Notes: a model not told the origin generated them from the sequence alone. Positions 14,458 through 26,008 are shown, counted from the stretch's first letter. The stretch is DNA of 64,000 nt from Lotus japonicus (GCF_012489685.1 NC_080041.1:101332981-101396980), one strand, 5' to 3'. A program made the numbers and translations.

Positions 14458-17400
14458 ATTGATTGGTTCATTATATCGTGTACTCACAATGAGGCAGTCA
14501 TGTAACTTCCTAACTAACTTCTATCCTGCCTAACTAACCAGTAACAGGAGTAAGTAATAACTGTCTAAGCTAGGATCACACACAACAAACAGTTGACTAC
14601 CTACAGCTGAGTAACTTCTATCCTACTTCTCTGATTTGACTTATAAAACAATTTGTTGGGTTTATGGTGCTGGGTACTCGCGGTTAGTAGCTAGTTACTT
14701 AAGAAGTGTTTGTAGTTTTTTAGTTAGTTAGTTAGTTAGTTAGAGGGAGTATTATAAATAAGAGGGAGTTGAGGGGGATTGTTATCTTTTTTGAATCATT
14801 TGAATTGGGGTTTAGGGAAAGTGTTGGGTCTCTCTCTCGGAGATTTTGTATCATTCTCCAATTCCTGAAGTTCTTTTCAATTATACACTCTATTCATTTT
14901 CTAGGTTCTATCAGTAATTCAGTATACTTCTTGGATGTTTGGGTTGAACTTTCAGTTCTATATTAACGGTTATATCAAAACATTTTTCACCCCTAGCCAT
15001 TTATAAGGTGAAACTAAGAGTTATTTGTCCTCTTTAAGACTCGGTCTTTTGTTAGAACACAATGTCATTGTTTCTTAGTTTATCTCAGCTAGTGGAAAAG
15101 GTCTTTTACTGTTTTTAGAAAGAACAGTTTCTGTGTTTAACATAATGTAGGAGCTTTTCTATCAGTTGTGACAAGCCAGTCATATTGTTTGCGAAGGAGG
15201 GAGATAATACTCCTGCCTCTATTTTTACCGCTGAACATCTTCCAGACTAAATTTGTTTTTCCATAATTGTTTTAGAAAGAGTATTAAATGTTCACATGTT
15301 TTTTCCTTCTTTTTTTCTATATCAGGGAGGACATTTCTCCGGCATATATAGAAAGGTTCAACTAAAGCCACTTAAATGGACCAAAGTAACAAAAAACAAT
15401 GGTGAAGGTGAAGAAGAACGGCCGGTGGAAGCTTTGATGGTTCTTAAATATGGTGGTGTGCTTACACATGCTGGTAGAAAACAGGTTTGAATTAATAACA
15501 TAAAAACATGTTCCTGGCCAGCTTGAGTTTGATTGTACTGCTACTACTGTTTAGAGCAAATGTGAAGTTCTTATTTATAATCCTCTTTTCAGTTGTGTTG
15601 ATTATATTTTCTTCTTTGCAGGCTGAGGAACTAGGAAGATATTTCCGGAATAATATGTATCCAGGTTTCTTGAATAGATTTTCATTCAGAATTGTATTTC
15701 CGGAGTTCATACATTATAGAATGTATTGTTAAATTAAAAACTTAGACGCGGAGTTGTAGTCAGCTTTTGTCCAGAAGTGACTCCAGAAGATGGACACGTT
15801 TTCTAATTTAATGGAACAACAATAATAACAACTAAGACTTTTCTTACTTGATGGGGTAGGGGGCGTGGTTATGTGTCACAATAATCCCCTTTCATGAATT
15901 AAGTTCTGAGATAGATTTTTTTACTAGTTTGATCTATAGTTTTGTGGTATCTTTCTATTAGTGTGTACAAAGATAACTGACATGTAACTAATGGTAGCAG
16001 ACCTTTGCTCTTAGCTGGCATTTGATAATACAGTTGACAGTTGGTTAGTGGCGAAAACATTTTGTTAATAGTTGTTAGGATCAGTAATAACTGTAATTTA
16101 AGCTTTATATTGTAACAGGACTGTGACAGTCCTCACTCTCTAGCTTGACATATCACTTGTGTTCTCAGACTTAACACAGTTAAAAAATTCAATTTTCTCA
16201 AGTTTGTCTTTCAAAATTTTAGTTCTCACTATTTTGCAGTACCCTTTTCCTTAGATTGAGAAGTTGCTATCCTTACTGCCAGTTATTTTGTAAAAAAGAT
16301 GGCATCTTCTGTTTTAGGGAATCAAAATTGTCACTTAGTGCTTTACCCTAAGGATATGTTGCAATGTTGCATGCTGTTAGGTTGAAAAAACTGGCGTATC
16401 AGTGCTTCAAAGGTTTTAGTCACCATAGCATGTTCCAAACTTGATCTTTTATTCTTGTAACATTGACATGACAATGGAATATAATCAAATTCTGTAAAAT
16501 TGTAGGAGAAGGTACAGGCCTGCTTCGCCTCCATAGTACATACCGCCATGATCTTAAGATTTACAGCTCTGATGAGGGTCGTGTGCAGGTACGAGCTATG
16601 TTGCATTAACCCTCCCACAATTAGAAAGAAGGTCTAATTGTCTAACTTGCTTAATCGGTCTTAACTAGCATCATGTGAGATTTTATATACTTGGTCTGTG
16701 TTGACAGATGTCTGCAGCTGCATTTGCCAAAGGTCTTCTTGATCTTGAAGGGCAGCTAACACCAATCCTGGTATGGTTTTTCATTTTTTCTTTTCTTTTT
16801 CCTGAATAGACTATTTGATCTGTTTCTCTGTTGGTTATTTTTTACTGAAATGGCTATCATAGGTTTCCCTTGTCAGCAAAGACTCCTCCATGTTGGATGG
16901 ACTTGACAATGCCAGCATAGAAATGGAAGAAGCCAAGGTTTGTAATGTGTATTATGCTTATTGCGATAGTGATGAAAAATTTGAAATGGTATGTGACTTT
17001 TTGTTTGATGTCAAAGACCTTTGGCAAATGCTTGTTTCTTGTAAGAACATCCAATATATTACATCAATGTTCTTTGTATTCCGTTTTCCTCTTGCTTTAA
17101 CTAAATAATTCCACCATTTACTAATTCTAGACCCCTAAATCACTAATCCTATTCTAATATAGAAACTAACCTTGGTAAGTACTGGAATTCTAATCATAAT
17201 TAAACAAACGAACAACCATGAAATATAAAGAAATATGAAAACTAATCATAAGGGATAATCTAAGATCCTCTTAACATAAGACCGAGATATCATAAGCATA
17301 TAATATAACGCTCACCCTCAAGCTAAATCTTACTAAGCTTTAAGCTTTTACAAGTATACTATGGAAAATATATGTATGGTAGACTCGCTCAGTCAGATTG

Positions 17401-20400
17401 CTCTACTCTTCATCTCACTTGTTTTGATTGAATATTCTACAGGCTCGGCTGAATGAAATCATTACCCGTAGTTCAAAGATAGTTTCTAGCAATGAAGCAC
17501 CCGAAGTTCCTTGGATGGTTGATGGAGCTGGATTGCCACCCAATGCTTCAGAGTTGCTTCCCAAGTTGGTAATGTTTTGTTTATATAGCAATGCATGGTT
17601 GCATCTTTAGTAACTTTCTTAATGATTCAGAGGGAAGCTAATGCGCTTCCTTAATTGAGAAAAAAACAATCTGGTTCTCTAAATGTGCTTCCTTATGAAG
17701 ATTGTAGACGTATATAACTTTATTTTAGGCTTGTCTAGTAGGCTCTACAACAATAATTATGGCAAAGTTTTAATTCAGTTCTTTTTGAAATGACTTTTTA
17801 AGATTACTTCATAATCCCAACTCCTAAGTACATCTTAATGAAAAAATACTGAAATTTCTGGCCACATTGACTTGTATATGGCCAAATTAGAGCTTGTAAA
17901 GGTTTGGACAACCTCACCTCATAAGCTAACCTTTGGGGTTATGCTTAGTCCAAATTCAAAATGGTATCATAGTCTATCCTAGACCTAGTGTTGGGCCACC
18001 TACAACTGTCCAAAAATCAACCTAGCCCTGCGGATTTTCAGTGCAATAAAAAAATGGTCGTATAATCTCCACACTTCAAATGTATAGTCTTGGGTGTGAG
18101 GAAGATATGTTGAGATCCCACGTCAATTGGAGATATGACCAAAGTAGAACTTAGAAAGGATTGGACAATCATAACCTCATGAGCTAGCTTTTGTGGTTAA
18201 TTGACTAGCTCAAATTCAATAATAGACAAACTAGTATATAATCAAGACTTGGAAGAGTTCCTACATGCAACAAAGCTGTGCAATGTAAAACTAATTGAAG
18301 CCTGAAGAAAGAGCATGTCATCAATTGCAGGCTTTGGTAATGGACAGATTGACACAACATTATCCCCTGCTTGATCTCATTTAGAATTAAAATTAGAATC
18401 CCCCCTTAAGAAACCATGAGTAGACCCCTAAAATCTAAGTATAATTTGATGTGAATTCAAATATAATAATTGTTTTAATTTTTTGGTCTTCTATGCATAA
18501 AAATGGTTAAGATCACAAAAATCTCAGGAAAAATTTATGTATTAGAAATTGTACGTGTTAAGGTACTTGATGATATGCTTGCTACATCTCATATTCTCAT
18601 GTCGCTTAAATAGTTGTTGATTTTGAACAAAAAAGGAAATATAATATATAATATAAAACCATTCATGTGGCCCTTACCCAACAACTTAAGCTTTTGGGAT
18701 AATTGGTTGTTTGACATTTTGTCAGGGTTCCGACTTCTTCCTTCTCTATTTGATGGTAACCTTTTTGTTATTGGCTGAGTCTACTAATCCTTATGGCCTT
18801 ATAGGATTGTTTCCATCAGAAGTTACCGCTTCCCAATTCCTTCTTCTTAGGTTTTCACTATCAATAGAATTAGAATGTGAAACTACTCTTGTGAATATGC
18901 AACTAAAGCTATTTTTTTTGTCTATGCCCTGCATTTCTCTTGAACAGGTTAGTTTGATTAAGAAGGTTACGGAACAAGTTAGACAACTTGCCAAGGATGA
19001 AAATGAGAAACTTACAGACACGTGCTTAGATGATGTAATTCCTCCTTATGACCAAGCAAAAGCACTTGGAAAGACAAATATTGATGTTGATCGTATAGCA
19101 GCTGGATTACCTTGTGGTAGTGAAGGGTTTCTATTAATGTATGCTCGGTGGAAAAAGCTTGAAAGGGACTTGTATAATGAACGCAAGGAGTAAGCATACC
19201 ACTTTTTGGTTTGACCTTGTTTGATTTTGTTGTATTTTCTTCTGGATATTAGGAAACCATTACTTCAAATATCATTAATTCATGAGAAAGGTTTAGTTGC
19301 ATAGATGGTCATTATATATACATTTCCCTTTAGCTTTAGTTTTTATATGGGCATTATTTATACATTTCCCTTTAGCTATAGATGAACTTATTCTCAAGTA
19401 CAAACTTATATTATCAAATCATCTTATCTAAATTACTTTTCCTTTTAGGCCATTGTAATACAGTATGCTTTAGTTGTAAGTTGTAGCATGAAACAAGAAA
19501 AAAAATGCTTTTGGTCATAAGAATTTTAACTTTCCTTGCATTAGTTATAGTTGTTTAGTTTGTGTTTCAAATTACCTTTCATAAAAATTATCATGCGTTC
19601 CTACCTGCATAGCCACTATACTTGCATTTCTCTTGTTCTGTGTGTGCGTGATGCAAGTATTTGTAGATTCTAGAAGGTTGACACACTGATGGTGTTTATT
19701 TGCACAGGCGCTTTGACATCACCCAAATTCCTGATGTCTATGATTCATGCAAGTAAGTTATCTCTTTGATAAGGTTTTGTAGGATGATTTAGTAGTACTT
19801 TTACATCTCTACTGTATTGGCAATACAGAAACCATGCTGATAGAGTAGACTCCGGGCAAGAATTTTTATCATTCTATGAATGAAATTGCCGTGAAATATT
19901 ATTGTCATGTAATGACTATAAGTTTCCACGAGCTTGTTTTTAGATTTCAAGAGGATATGCAATACTAAGTCTTTTGTCTCCTAATGGCTATAGTGGTGTC
20001 AAACCGTTATCTTTCCCTTAGCCTGTATCTATCAGAGAATCAAGAGTTCAGCTCATTTGGGCAAAAGTTTGCTAATTTTGAAATGATATAATATGGAAAG
20101 AATAAAGGCATATGAGTTTTCAGATTCAATTTTGATATGAAATTTTTCAAGTCTTGAAAAGTTAAATTTTTAGTATCACATTGTTATGAAGAATTAACCT
20201 AGCTCAACTCATCATGATGAACTAGCAGAAAAGGAAATTATAGCCAGATAATATGAGGTGTCAGCCTCATTTCAATTGAATTTCCCTACAGGTCATGTTG
20301 TATGGATTTATTTTTTGTATTCAATTAGATTTTTCCACCTGTAAATTCTCAGCTTTGATTAATCATTTAGTTCTTGAGTGATTGTCCCAATTTTGATAAA

Positions 20401-20440
20401 CGTCTTCCATTATAGGTCATGTTTACCCTACTCTTGCATT

Positions 20441-20488
<48 letters not shown>

Positions 20489-22276
20489 TTTTTTTTTGCC
20501 TTCTATGGAGGTTTATATGTGTGTCTGAGCAAATATGTAAATAGCTGAGTCAGTACTTGCCTTTTAGGGCTATGATCAGCCTAACACTTCAAAGTTCAAA
20601 CTAAACTTTATATATCTGTGTGTATCATATGTGCATGGAAGTTTAACCGATCTTCAACCTTATGAATTTGATGAGAAAATAGGCAGATTCATTTAAGATA
20701 TGCAGCTTTGTTTATTCCTTTCTTATGAGAAGTTAACCTATATATTTGCGCTTAACAGATATGATCTCTTGCACAATGCACATCTTAATCTTGAAGGATT
20801 GGATGAACTTTTCAAAGTTGCTCAGGTTTGTACAAGTATATGTTAGTGTAATTGTGCTTAACTATTTTTTTTTGGAAATGTGTGCTTAACTAAAACTAAT
20901 TAAACCAGCATAAGGAAAACATTCTTCATTCCTCATGTAATTATGAATAATGTTTTGGCTTACCCATTTTGAAATAAACTTTGTATGTTATAAAACTAAA
21001 AGTGACAGGTATTCCCTTGCAGAAATAAAACATCTACATATGATATTCTTTTGTACATTGCATATCATGACTGCTTTCTTATTTGCAGGCACTTGCTGAT
21101 GGTGTGATCCCAAATGAATACGGAATTAATCCAAAGCAGAAGCTGAAGATTGGCTCAGAGGTAAGCTCTTTCTCTATGTAAATATTTTTTGATAAAGTAC
21201 TTCAATTGTGTTCCACTATATTATTACACTTTCTTTTATAACATTTCACATGTTTACATATTTACTACTATTTTTCAAATTTAACATCAGTACTTAAATT
21301 TGATTGCGAGACATGAAGGTAAGGTTAGGATAGGCTGGAAATAAAATTCAGTGTTAGAAAGGTTAGATTCAATGAGGCTATGTTAAAATAATCATTATTT
21401 CAAGAATCATTGGATCATCAATCAGTCAAATCTCACTCTGTAGGATGGAACATAATTGGGTGAAATGAGCCGCTTTTTGAATAACAAATATGGGTATACC
21501 GTATACCCATTCTATGTAATAAAGAACGGAATGAAATCACCATTGTTTTTACGAAACATGATATGATAGAAGTAACAGTTCATTTTCCTATTATCTTTTG
21601 AAACAATCGAAGCCCTCTGTCACAATTCAGTGTTGCACTCGAGCAAAACACATTGAGCTTATCATATTTTTTGTCAGGGAAAATGTCCTGGCCATGTGTC
21701 TCATCATCTCTCATCTACCTGCTCATGAGCAAGTTTCTGAATACTTACCAAAGCTCTATTAAGGGTTTTATGAACTCAGAACTAAACTCTGTGCTTTCTC
21801 CATTGAATTCGCCCTGGTTTTGGGGGGGGGGGGAGGGGTATGTCAGAGATATGTGCCTATATCCTTCTCTATCGTTATGCTGTGGTTCACATGTGATTAG
21901 TTGCTATCTGTTATAATTCTGTTAAGCTTTCTGTTATAGTGTAGTTGTACTTTCTGTATTAGTTTGTTAGAATTAGTAGTTACCCACAAGTTTCTGTTAT
22001 GAGCTTCTCTCAAATTCCCTGTAGGCTATAAATAAAAGATACACAGTATAACATTTCAGAATGCCGGCTGGTTGGTTTGTTGTTGGGTTTTTGCCGGCTG
22101 GATTTGATCTTGTCTGGGATCTTTTTGAGTTGTGTAGGTGTTAGGGTCTTTGGGTGGATGTTAAGAGGTTATTGGGAGGGATTTGGCTATTGTTGGCGGG
22201 GATTTTGTCAACCTTTTGGTTGGCGGGGGTACTGTACCCATGTTGAGAGGGGTTGTTTCTCAACATTTCTTATATT

Positions 22277-22314
<38 letters not shown>

Positions 22315-25137
22315 CTCTTTTCTAAAAAAAACATTTCCGAATGCATTAATAATATTCAGTTGAGTTTCAGATTCTCTCTTTTTCTCTCATTCTGCCTTCT
22401 ATGAATAACTATTTGGGTTCAATTTGCTTCAGTAGATATTGCATGGTGTGGTACACTGATTTTATGCATTGTTTCTGATAATACACCTGTAACCATAGTC
22501 ACTTGATTACTTTGTTGCAATTGTTTGGGCTGTTTTAATTCAGATTGCACGTAGATTATTGGGCAAAATTTTAATCGATCTGAGGAACACTCGTGAGGAA
22601 GCCCTTAGTGTTGCTGAGTTAAAGAGTAGCCAAGACCATGAGTCATCATCCACGAAAACTGAAAAGGAAGATCCGAAGCTTCTAAATAAGACTGATGAAG
22701 GGAGAAAATCCAGTATGAGCGATATGTCAATGGATCAAGATGATGATGATGATAAAGAGACCAAATATCGTTTGGATCCAAAGTAAATATCATCTCTTCA
22801 TTTTATCTTGTCCATTATTTTGTTGAATTCTAATAGTATATTTTTTTGCCAGATATGCAAATGTAAAGACACCCGAACGTCATGTGCGAACACGTTTATA
22901 CTTCACATCAGTGAGTGCTATATTGCATTATTTTACAAAATTTTGAAATGAAATTTATTTCTAAACCCCTCCCTTCCCATTTTCTGTTGGTGCAATCTAC
23001 AAGAAATATATGTGGAGTATTTCCAATGTGGGTGATTGAATCACCCAGTGGTCACTTTTTCCCCAAAAAAAAAAAAAAATTCGACAAATTCCTTTCCATA
23101 GATGTTTCCAATATTGTATCATGTTTGCAGGAGATTATTGTTAGAGGTATAAATATTTCTCTGCTTGTTTCGGGCATAAAAGGCTGCCATTGCTGTATAC
23201 CATTTGGTGTTTTATGACTGGGCAATAAAAATAACTGGTTACATTGCATCTGGCCTTTGTCCATATTAACTAAGTAAGCTAACTTCTCAACATGTAAAGG
23301 ATTTTTAATAGAAAATTAGAGCGGCCATATTGGACCAATTTATGGATACTTGTGTTATTTTATTTTCCTTTATACACTTATTGAGTTGTACTTCCTTTCT
23401 TATATAGTTATATTGTTTTAATTGATGTAAAATATCTGTTTAAGATGTTTCCATTCTCTGTTGAAAAATTCAGCTATAAGCACAATTTCAGAAATCTGAC
23501 TAGACATCAAACTGGTAAAGCCAACATTATTACAAGTATACAACCAGCTTTTTTGTTGGTTGATCCAAAAAGGAAAGAAATTGTTAGTGCATATGTTAGA
23601 ACATATTTGAAAATTTGCTAGACATTTAGTAGAATTTGTTATAACATATTTGAACGTATCATATTATATTGAATATCTTATAGCCTTTATCTAAAAGATG
23701 CATTCATACTTGGAGGTTCATAAAAAATTGTTGTTAACATTTGCAAAGAATTTATCGCTTAGTTTTATTTCCATACTCTAGTCTTTTACCTCAGTAATTT
23801 TATTGACAGGAATCACATATCCATTCTCTCATGAATGTTCTTCGATATTGTAATTTGGATGATTCTCTTCAAGAAGAAGAGAGCCTTGTTTGCTATAATG
23901 CTCTGGAGCGCTTAAATAGAACAAAGGAGCTTGACTATATGAGCTACATTGTGCTTAGGTTGTTCGAAAACACCGAGGTGGGTTATTTTATTTCCATTTT
24001 CTTGCCTGATCAACTTTTCTATTTTTTTTCCTACAAAAACCTGCATTTTTTCGCTAGTTGGCACTTTTAATTCGTTATTGATATGTGCTAGCAGCTGCTA
24101 ACACATAACTTTTCCTTAGCTTTGTTGCTGGTTATTGTTAGATATAAACTGATCACAGGCGTTAACCTAACAGCTTAAATTTTAAGGACAGTTGACTCAC
24201 GATATTCTATTAGAGCTTCAAGTGATTGTCAAGAGCTTTGTAATGTTTAATTCGCATAGTATCTGTTTCTGATATTTTTGTATTTTATTTTACATGTGTG
24301 ACTTTCAAATTGCAGGTGGCTTTAGAAGATCCAAAAAAGTTCCGCATAGAGCTGGCGTTTAGCCGTGGTGCTGATTTATCACCTTTAGAGGTAATGACAG
24401 TTTATTTAGGTCGCCTAACAAAACCATTGAGGAATTTGAATTCTATCCAATTGCCATTACCATGTCTGTCATATGGTGTGAAAGTGAAATTCAACTCAAG
24501 TCATCCATTAGGTTTCACGATGCTTATGGTTCAACTGGTTTGAAGCTTATGAATAGAGGTTTTCAAGCCAATACCAGATAACATCTCTTAAACTTTCTGC
24601 TGCTCATACTGGGCAATATCCTATGGGCTTTAGATTTACATACCTATTCAATCATCAATGTGAATTCCATTATTGATAAATTAATACATATATGAAGAGA
24701 GTGATAGACACAAAATTTGAACATGAAGGTACATAAGAGAATTTCCACATGAGAGGATCTTGATCCTAAAACTTCTCTTGACATCTTTTCATGGAAGGGA
24801 ATAGCAATAAATACGCTGATTTCATGTATTGATTTCTTTTTCCATTTGCTTATTTCTGTTTTGTTGTATGGTTTGACAGGAAAATGATACTGAGGCTGCT
24901 TCACTGCGTCAGGAGCATACGCTGCCAATTATGGGTCCTGAAAGGCTACAAGAAATAGGATCATATCTCACATTGAAAAAGATGGAGAAGATGGTTCGTC
25001 CATTTGCTATGCCTGCAGAAGATTTTCCCCCACCATCAACACCTGCGGGATTCTCTGGCTATTTCTCAAAGAGTGTGCTCGAGCGTCTAGTAAATCTGTG
25101 GCCTTTTCATAAGCATGGAAATTCCAATGGGAAATAG
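871..25137 (+). CDS. VIH: PPIP5K/VIH bifunctional inositol-pyrophosphate kinase-phosphatase (5' partial)
   Basis: Makes and breaks inositol pyrophosphates (InsP7/InsP8), which in plants report phosphate status. I join 27 exons: 871-954, 2288-2351, 8800-8953, 9759-9829, 9939-10043, 10199-10291, 10794-10868, 11472-11557, 12433-12639, 12725-12824, 12923-12993, 14165-14243, 15326-15484, 15622-15664, 16506-16588, 16708-16770, 16863-16937, 17443-17568, 18948-19189, 19708-19752, 20759-20825, 21089-21160, 22544-22782, 22853-22910, 23810-23977, 24316-24390, 24880-25137. All phases fit, giving 986 residues to a TAG at 25135. The N-terminal third is the ATP-grasp kinase ([40 protein letters not shown]). 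The histidine phosphatase follows, with [10 protein letters not shown] across the 12639/12725 junction and SESHIHSL in exon 25. The match to Arabidopsis VIH1/VIH2 is collinear to the end; I cannot tell which of the two is closer. No frameshift or stop was seen, so the gene looks functional. Confidence 0.95.
1369..1540. mobile_element. MITE-like foldback in VIH intron
   Basis: The left end reads TTGGCAACTCCAAAGTGAG and the inverted right end TCTGGCTCCTCTAAAGTGAA. Both arms continue through GACTCACTTTAGA and AGGGTAAARTAAGTCAT around a short AT-rich centre. It has no coding capacity. Superfamily not assigned, because the target duplication is unclear. Confidence 0.75.
2982..3246 (-). repeat. 3' LTR of the copia element
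   Basis: On the minus strand it runs from TGTTTAAGTGTATAAGGG to GGTTCTATCA, about 265 bp with TG/CA ends. It matches the other LTR exactly until 3242. The last few bases differ (TTAAACA here, TTATAAA there), so the outer edge of the 5' LTR may be trimmed or mutated. Confidence 0.9.
3240..6410 (-). CDS. pol: Copia polyprotein part: integrase, reverse transcriptase, RNase H
   Basis: Supplies the enzymes that copy and insert the element. The ORF is 1056 codons. In order it has the integrase zinc region ([14 protein letters not shown] then FCKACC), the integrase core ([27 protein letters not shown]), a low-complexity P/S/Q linker, the reverse transcriptase ([15 protein letters not shown] start is [16 protein letters not shown]; active site YVDDII) and RNase H ([27 protein letters not shown]). 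It overlaps the gag ORF by 53 bases in another frame, and the stretch that normally joins protease to integrase is shortened there, so its first codons are probably not a true start. No internal stop was seen. Confidence 0.93.
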   Translation of the reverse strand: MFLLVGFSFHATYCCVRNQDTSELLLTGRVGEDGLYSFDGPLTRASLSSSQSSSALSFRHHQAALVSQPRVNKAVFATSSSLPSLSSFTQSNTHADVVDSSSSSNISLYDLWHYRMGHPHHDVLKLALSHYNIPIPSNKSIFSFCKACCLGKSHRLPSSLSSTTYSTPFELVFADLWGPSSKESSCGFYYFLTCVDAFTRFTWIFPLKRKSDTCATFLNFQSMVELQFGHKLKSVQTDGGGEFKPLISHFTNLGVVHRLTCPHTHHQNGSVERKHRHIVETGLTLLSHAKIPLEYWDHAFLATTYLINRMPTATLQGHSPFSKLYGKLPDYKSLKIFGSACFPYLRPYNSNKLSLHSKECVFIGYSSSHKGYKCLDSTGRIYVSRDVLFHEHRFPYEELFHTASSPCTSDDLCNPVSHIPLISRGLPADQPPAVPIFQPQEAPAPSVQEHSISQPAASAQSGQSATVAQPVSLISSDSSQQPSSPAPSEAPLCGESVPTSVAIVPANTHPMQTRAKSGIVKPRLQPTLLLTQAEPTSVKQALGDQKWFKAMQEEYDALMHNGTWSLVPLPPHRKPVGCKWIFRIKENQDGSVNKYKARLVAKGYSQVHGFDYSETFSPVVKPITIRLILSLAISQGWPIQQLDVNNAFLNGVLEEEVYMSQPPGFEQGNKALVCKLHKALYGLKQAPRAWFQKLKEALLHFGFTASKCDPSLFTYNTSQGCIYMLIYVDDIIITGASMPQIQQLIDKLHSTFALKQLGQLDYFLGVQVSHLSNGTLLLNQTKYITDLLDKAGMSDAASFSTPMQHGLKLSRHGGTLMSDPTLYRSIVGALQYATITRPEIAFSVNKVCQFLAQPHEEHWKAVKRILRYLKGTISHGVVLQPCSLSKPLPLVAFCDADWGADPDDRRSTSGSCVFLGPNLISWTAKKQTLVARSSTEAEYRSLANTTAELLWVQSLLTELHLPFQTPLILCDNMSTVLLTHNPILHSRTKHMEMDIFFVRERVQAKQLVVQHISSEHQKADIFTKALPPTRFQFLRDKLNVLDKHKFVQPPSVCGGV
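3247..3256 (-). other. Polypurine tract
   Basis: Minus strand TTTGTGGGGG lies directly against the 3' LTR start, where the plus-strand primer of an LTR element is expected. The last pol codons run through it and the pol stop (3240-3242) lies inside the LTR. Confidence 0.75.
6358..8091 (-). CDS. gag: Copia Gag with zinc knuckle and protease start
   Basis: The Gag part packages element RNA. The ORF is 577 codons, starting [10 protein letters not shown] just 10 bases after the primer-binding site. The N-terminal half is the usual plant copia Gag fold. After it come Gly-Arg repeats and one CCHC zinc knuckle ([14 protein letters not shown]). About 100 residues of NLGF-type repeats follow, then the aspartic protease motif [12 protein letters not shown]. 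The reading ends at NLVSVSRF plus about a dozen unrelated residues, because the frame changes near 6400. An intact element would read on into integrase, so Gag is complete but the polyprotein is not. Confidence 0.92.
   Translation of the reverse strand: MAEASSSTLPSSSSSTLPSSSSLHEKALTHAVIKLDDTNFYSWKQLVEGVIRAHKLQKFIQDPLQIPEQFLTEEDRLTETVNSAYFEWEQQDSTLFTWLLSTLSASLLPTVVQCRHSWQIWEEIHTFFNAHSKAQSTQLRSELKTITKGTKTATEYLKRIKTIVNTLTSIGEPVLFRDHLEAIFDGLPDEYSALMTVIYSRDTFFTISEVEAMVIAHEARFERMKKKQHADSTASVFLTQVPSQIPAPVSQPPPVANPSPSSPWQPPSASQSAVQSDEHDRDNGGSINGNYGGSYGRGRGRGRGRSTLQCTFCHKFGHDVSSCWSKPATASNGSNGAIGQSNFGNSTTAPNLGFSGAQFGNLGFPNAQFGGFGPYTNLGFPGANLGFSGLNLGFSGGNLGFPNAQYGGFGPYTGLGAGMHNPFGPWCAPPTVHGTWGSQFSARPQQQAGAIPRGFTPPTAPPQAPPQAMLATVPSQGPSPTAAAAAVQWFPDSGATHHVTNNPAVFVDNSPVSSSEQIYMGNGQGLPIQSIGSASLPSIFNPKAVLILNKLLLVPSITKNLVSVSRFFLSCYLLLCS
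8101..8113 (-). other. Primer-binding site, initiator tRNA-Met type
   Basis: Minus strand TGGTATCTAGAGC lies immediately inside the 5' LTR. It is the standard plant copia site complementary to the 3' end of initiator tRNA-Met, with one extra T. Confidence 0.85.
8114..8376 (-). repeat. 5' LTR of the copia element
   Basis: Same sequence as 2982-3244 at a constant offset of 5132 bases, except the terminal bases noted for the other copy. A purine-rich GAGAGA stretch and a GACTTATATAGAGTG segment lie inside; orientation of the element puts its promoter on the minus strand. Confidence 0.9.
14409..14454. repeat. (GA)n microsatellite
   Basis: About 23 uninterrupted GA units in a VIH intron; likely polymorphic between accessions. 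Confidence 0.95.
14650..14980. repeat. Possible solo LTR in VIH intron
   Basis: Starts TGTTGGGTTTATGG and ends ATATCAAAACA. Inside are a (TTAG)n run, TATAAATAAGAGGG and a run of CTCTCTCT, a layout seen in plant LTRs. No coding sequence and no clear target duplication, so this is a guess from composition. Confidence 0.35.
17885..18240. repeat. TRIM-like LTR repeat, about two partial copies
   Basis: Phrases such as GTTGAGATCCCACGTCAATT, AAGGTTTGGACAACCTCACC and ATAAGCTAACCTTTGGGG recur with small changes (GAGCTAGCTTTTGTGG). They are typical of the small non-coding LTR elements common in plants. Related sequence appears at 36858/40109 and, inverted, at 60730-60860. Confidence 0.6.
20443..20498. 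repeat. (TC)n microsatellite followed by a T run
   Basis: About 19 TC units followed by about 18 T in a VIH intron. It could be the decayed tail of a retroposon, but nothing upstream supports that. Confidence 0.9.
21490..21510. repeat. Perfect 10 bp palindrome with one-base centre
   Basis: ATGGGTATAC-C-GTATACCCAT in a VIH intron. It may be the core of an old foldback element; no longer arms are visible. Confidence 0.8.
21903..22450 (+). repeat. LTR-like repeat in VIH intron, split by a LINE
   Basis: The part before 22063 has CTATAAATAAAAGATACACAG and resembles a plant LTR with its R region. It continues after 22343 with TTCAGATTCTCTCTTTTTCT. Whether it is a solo LTR cannot be decided, because I found no matching ends. 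Confidence 0.4.
22064..22329 (+). mobile_element. 5'-truncated LINE-type insertion with target duplication
   Basis: A non-coding stretch, GT-rich, ending in ATTTCTTATATTTATATT, a (TA)n run and a short A run. It is bounded by AACATTTCAGAATG (22050-22063) and AACATTTCCGAATG (22330-22343), a 14 bp duplication with one mismatch. Long duplications plus an A/T tail are the mark of target-primed reverse transcription. The GGTACTGTACCCATGTTG part resembles plant L1 3' ends. Confidence 0.75.
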
Positions 25138-26008
25138 CAAACTTTTTGAATTCTGTTCCTCCCTCAGCTTTATGTTCCACTGTACATGCAAAAACTCAAA
25201 CAACCAAGGCAAGCTTCAGGCTCCTTTGGAAAAAAAGAAAAGAAAAAATTTGAAACTAACATCTTCCAACCAAAGAATGTTGAAAGCGAGTAGCCTTAGT
25301 AGTTAAAGTAGACTTCCCATCTCTTTCTGTGATGCTTTGTTTAAAAACCATTAGAAGGGAATTAACATGAGAAAATGATTTTATCAAGGATTACGAAAAT
25401 TAACTTACAAAAAATTGATTGGAGTACAAGGGAGGAAAATGGAATACGATAGTAATCTTTCTGAATTGTAGTACGAGTATATTTTATCTAATCACTACTT
25501 TGATAGCGCCTGAAAAACAGGATTACTGTATTATGGATAATTGGATGATATACATGCAGAATGCTCTAAAACAAAAAACAAACAAAAAAAGAAAACAGGT
25601 TAAAGATATGAATAATCGACAGTTATAATTTAGAGGTAATAACTATCAACTCGAGGCATTACTAGAAGTCTATAATCAAAGACAGAAAAATTGAACCAGG
25701 AAGGACATGGCTTGAAATAGAAAAGGAATGGCTGGGAAATGGGAACTCGCTGAAACTGTGTTATATAGGTTAATAAAAATGTGAGTAGCGATAAATTGAG
25801 GAAAACAGAACTTATGTCACAACAGACATGGGCCGAAGCTGTCAAAGAGTTCACAAAGAAAATACTGTCAGAAAGAGGACCTGGAAACGAGAAAAACAAA
25901 ATTATCACCCACAGTTCTCACCATCCCTCTCCTACGTACTGCAAATTAAAATACGGTACCTTAGCTTTGAACGCAAACTTGGAGACTCAGGAAGCTTCTA
26001 TGTAAATT
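25138..26008. other. VIH 3' region and intergenic DNA
   Basis: Contains the presumed VIH 3' UTR, then AT-rich DNA. Short ORFs on both strands have no protein-like composition or recognisable motif. I see nothing else. Confidence 0.6.

Noticed and set aside
14769..14966. 65-codon ORF after the (GA)n tract
   Set aside because: No motif; it lies in a VIH intron within an LTR-like repeat.
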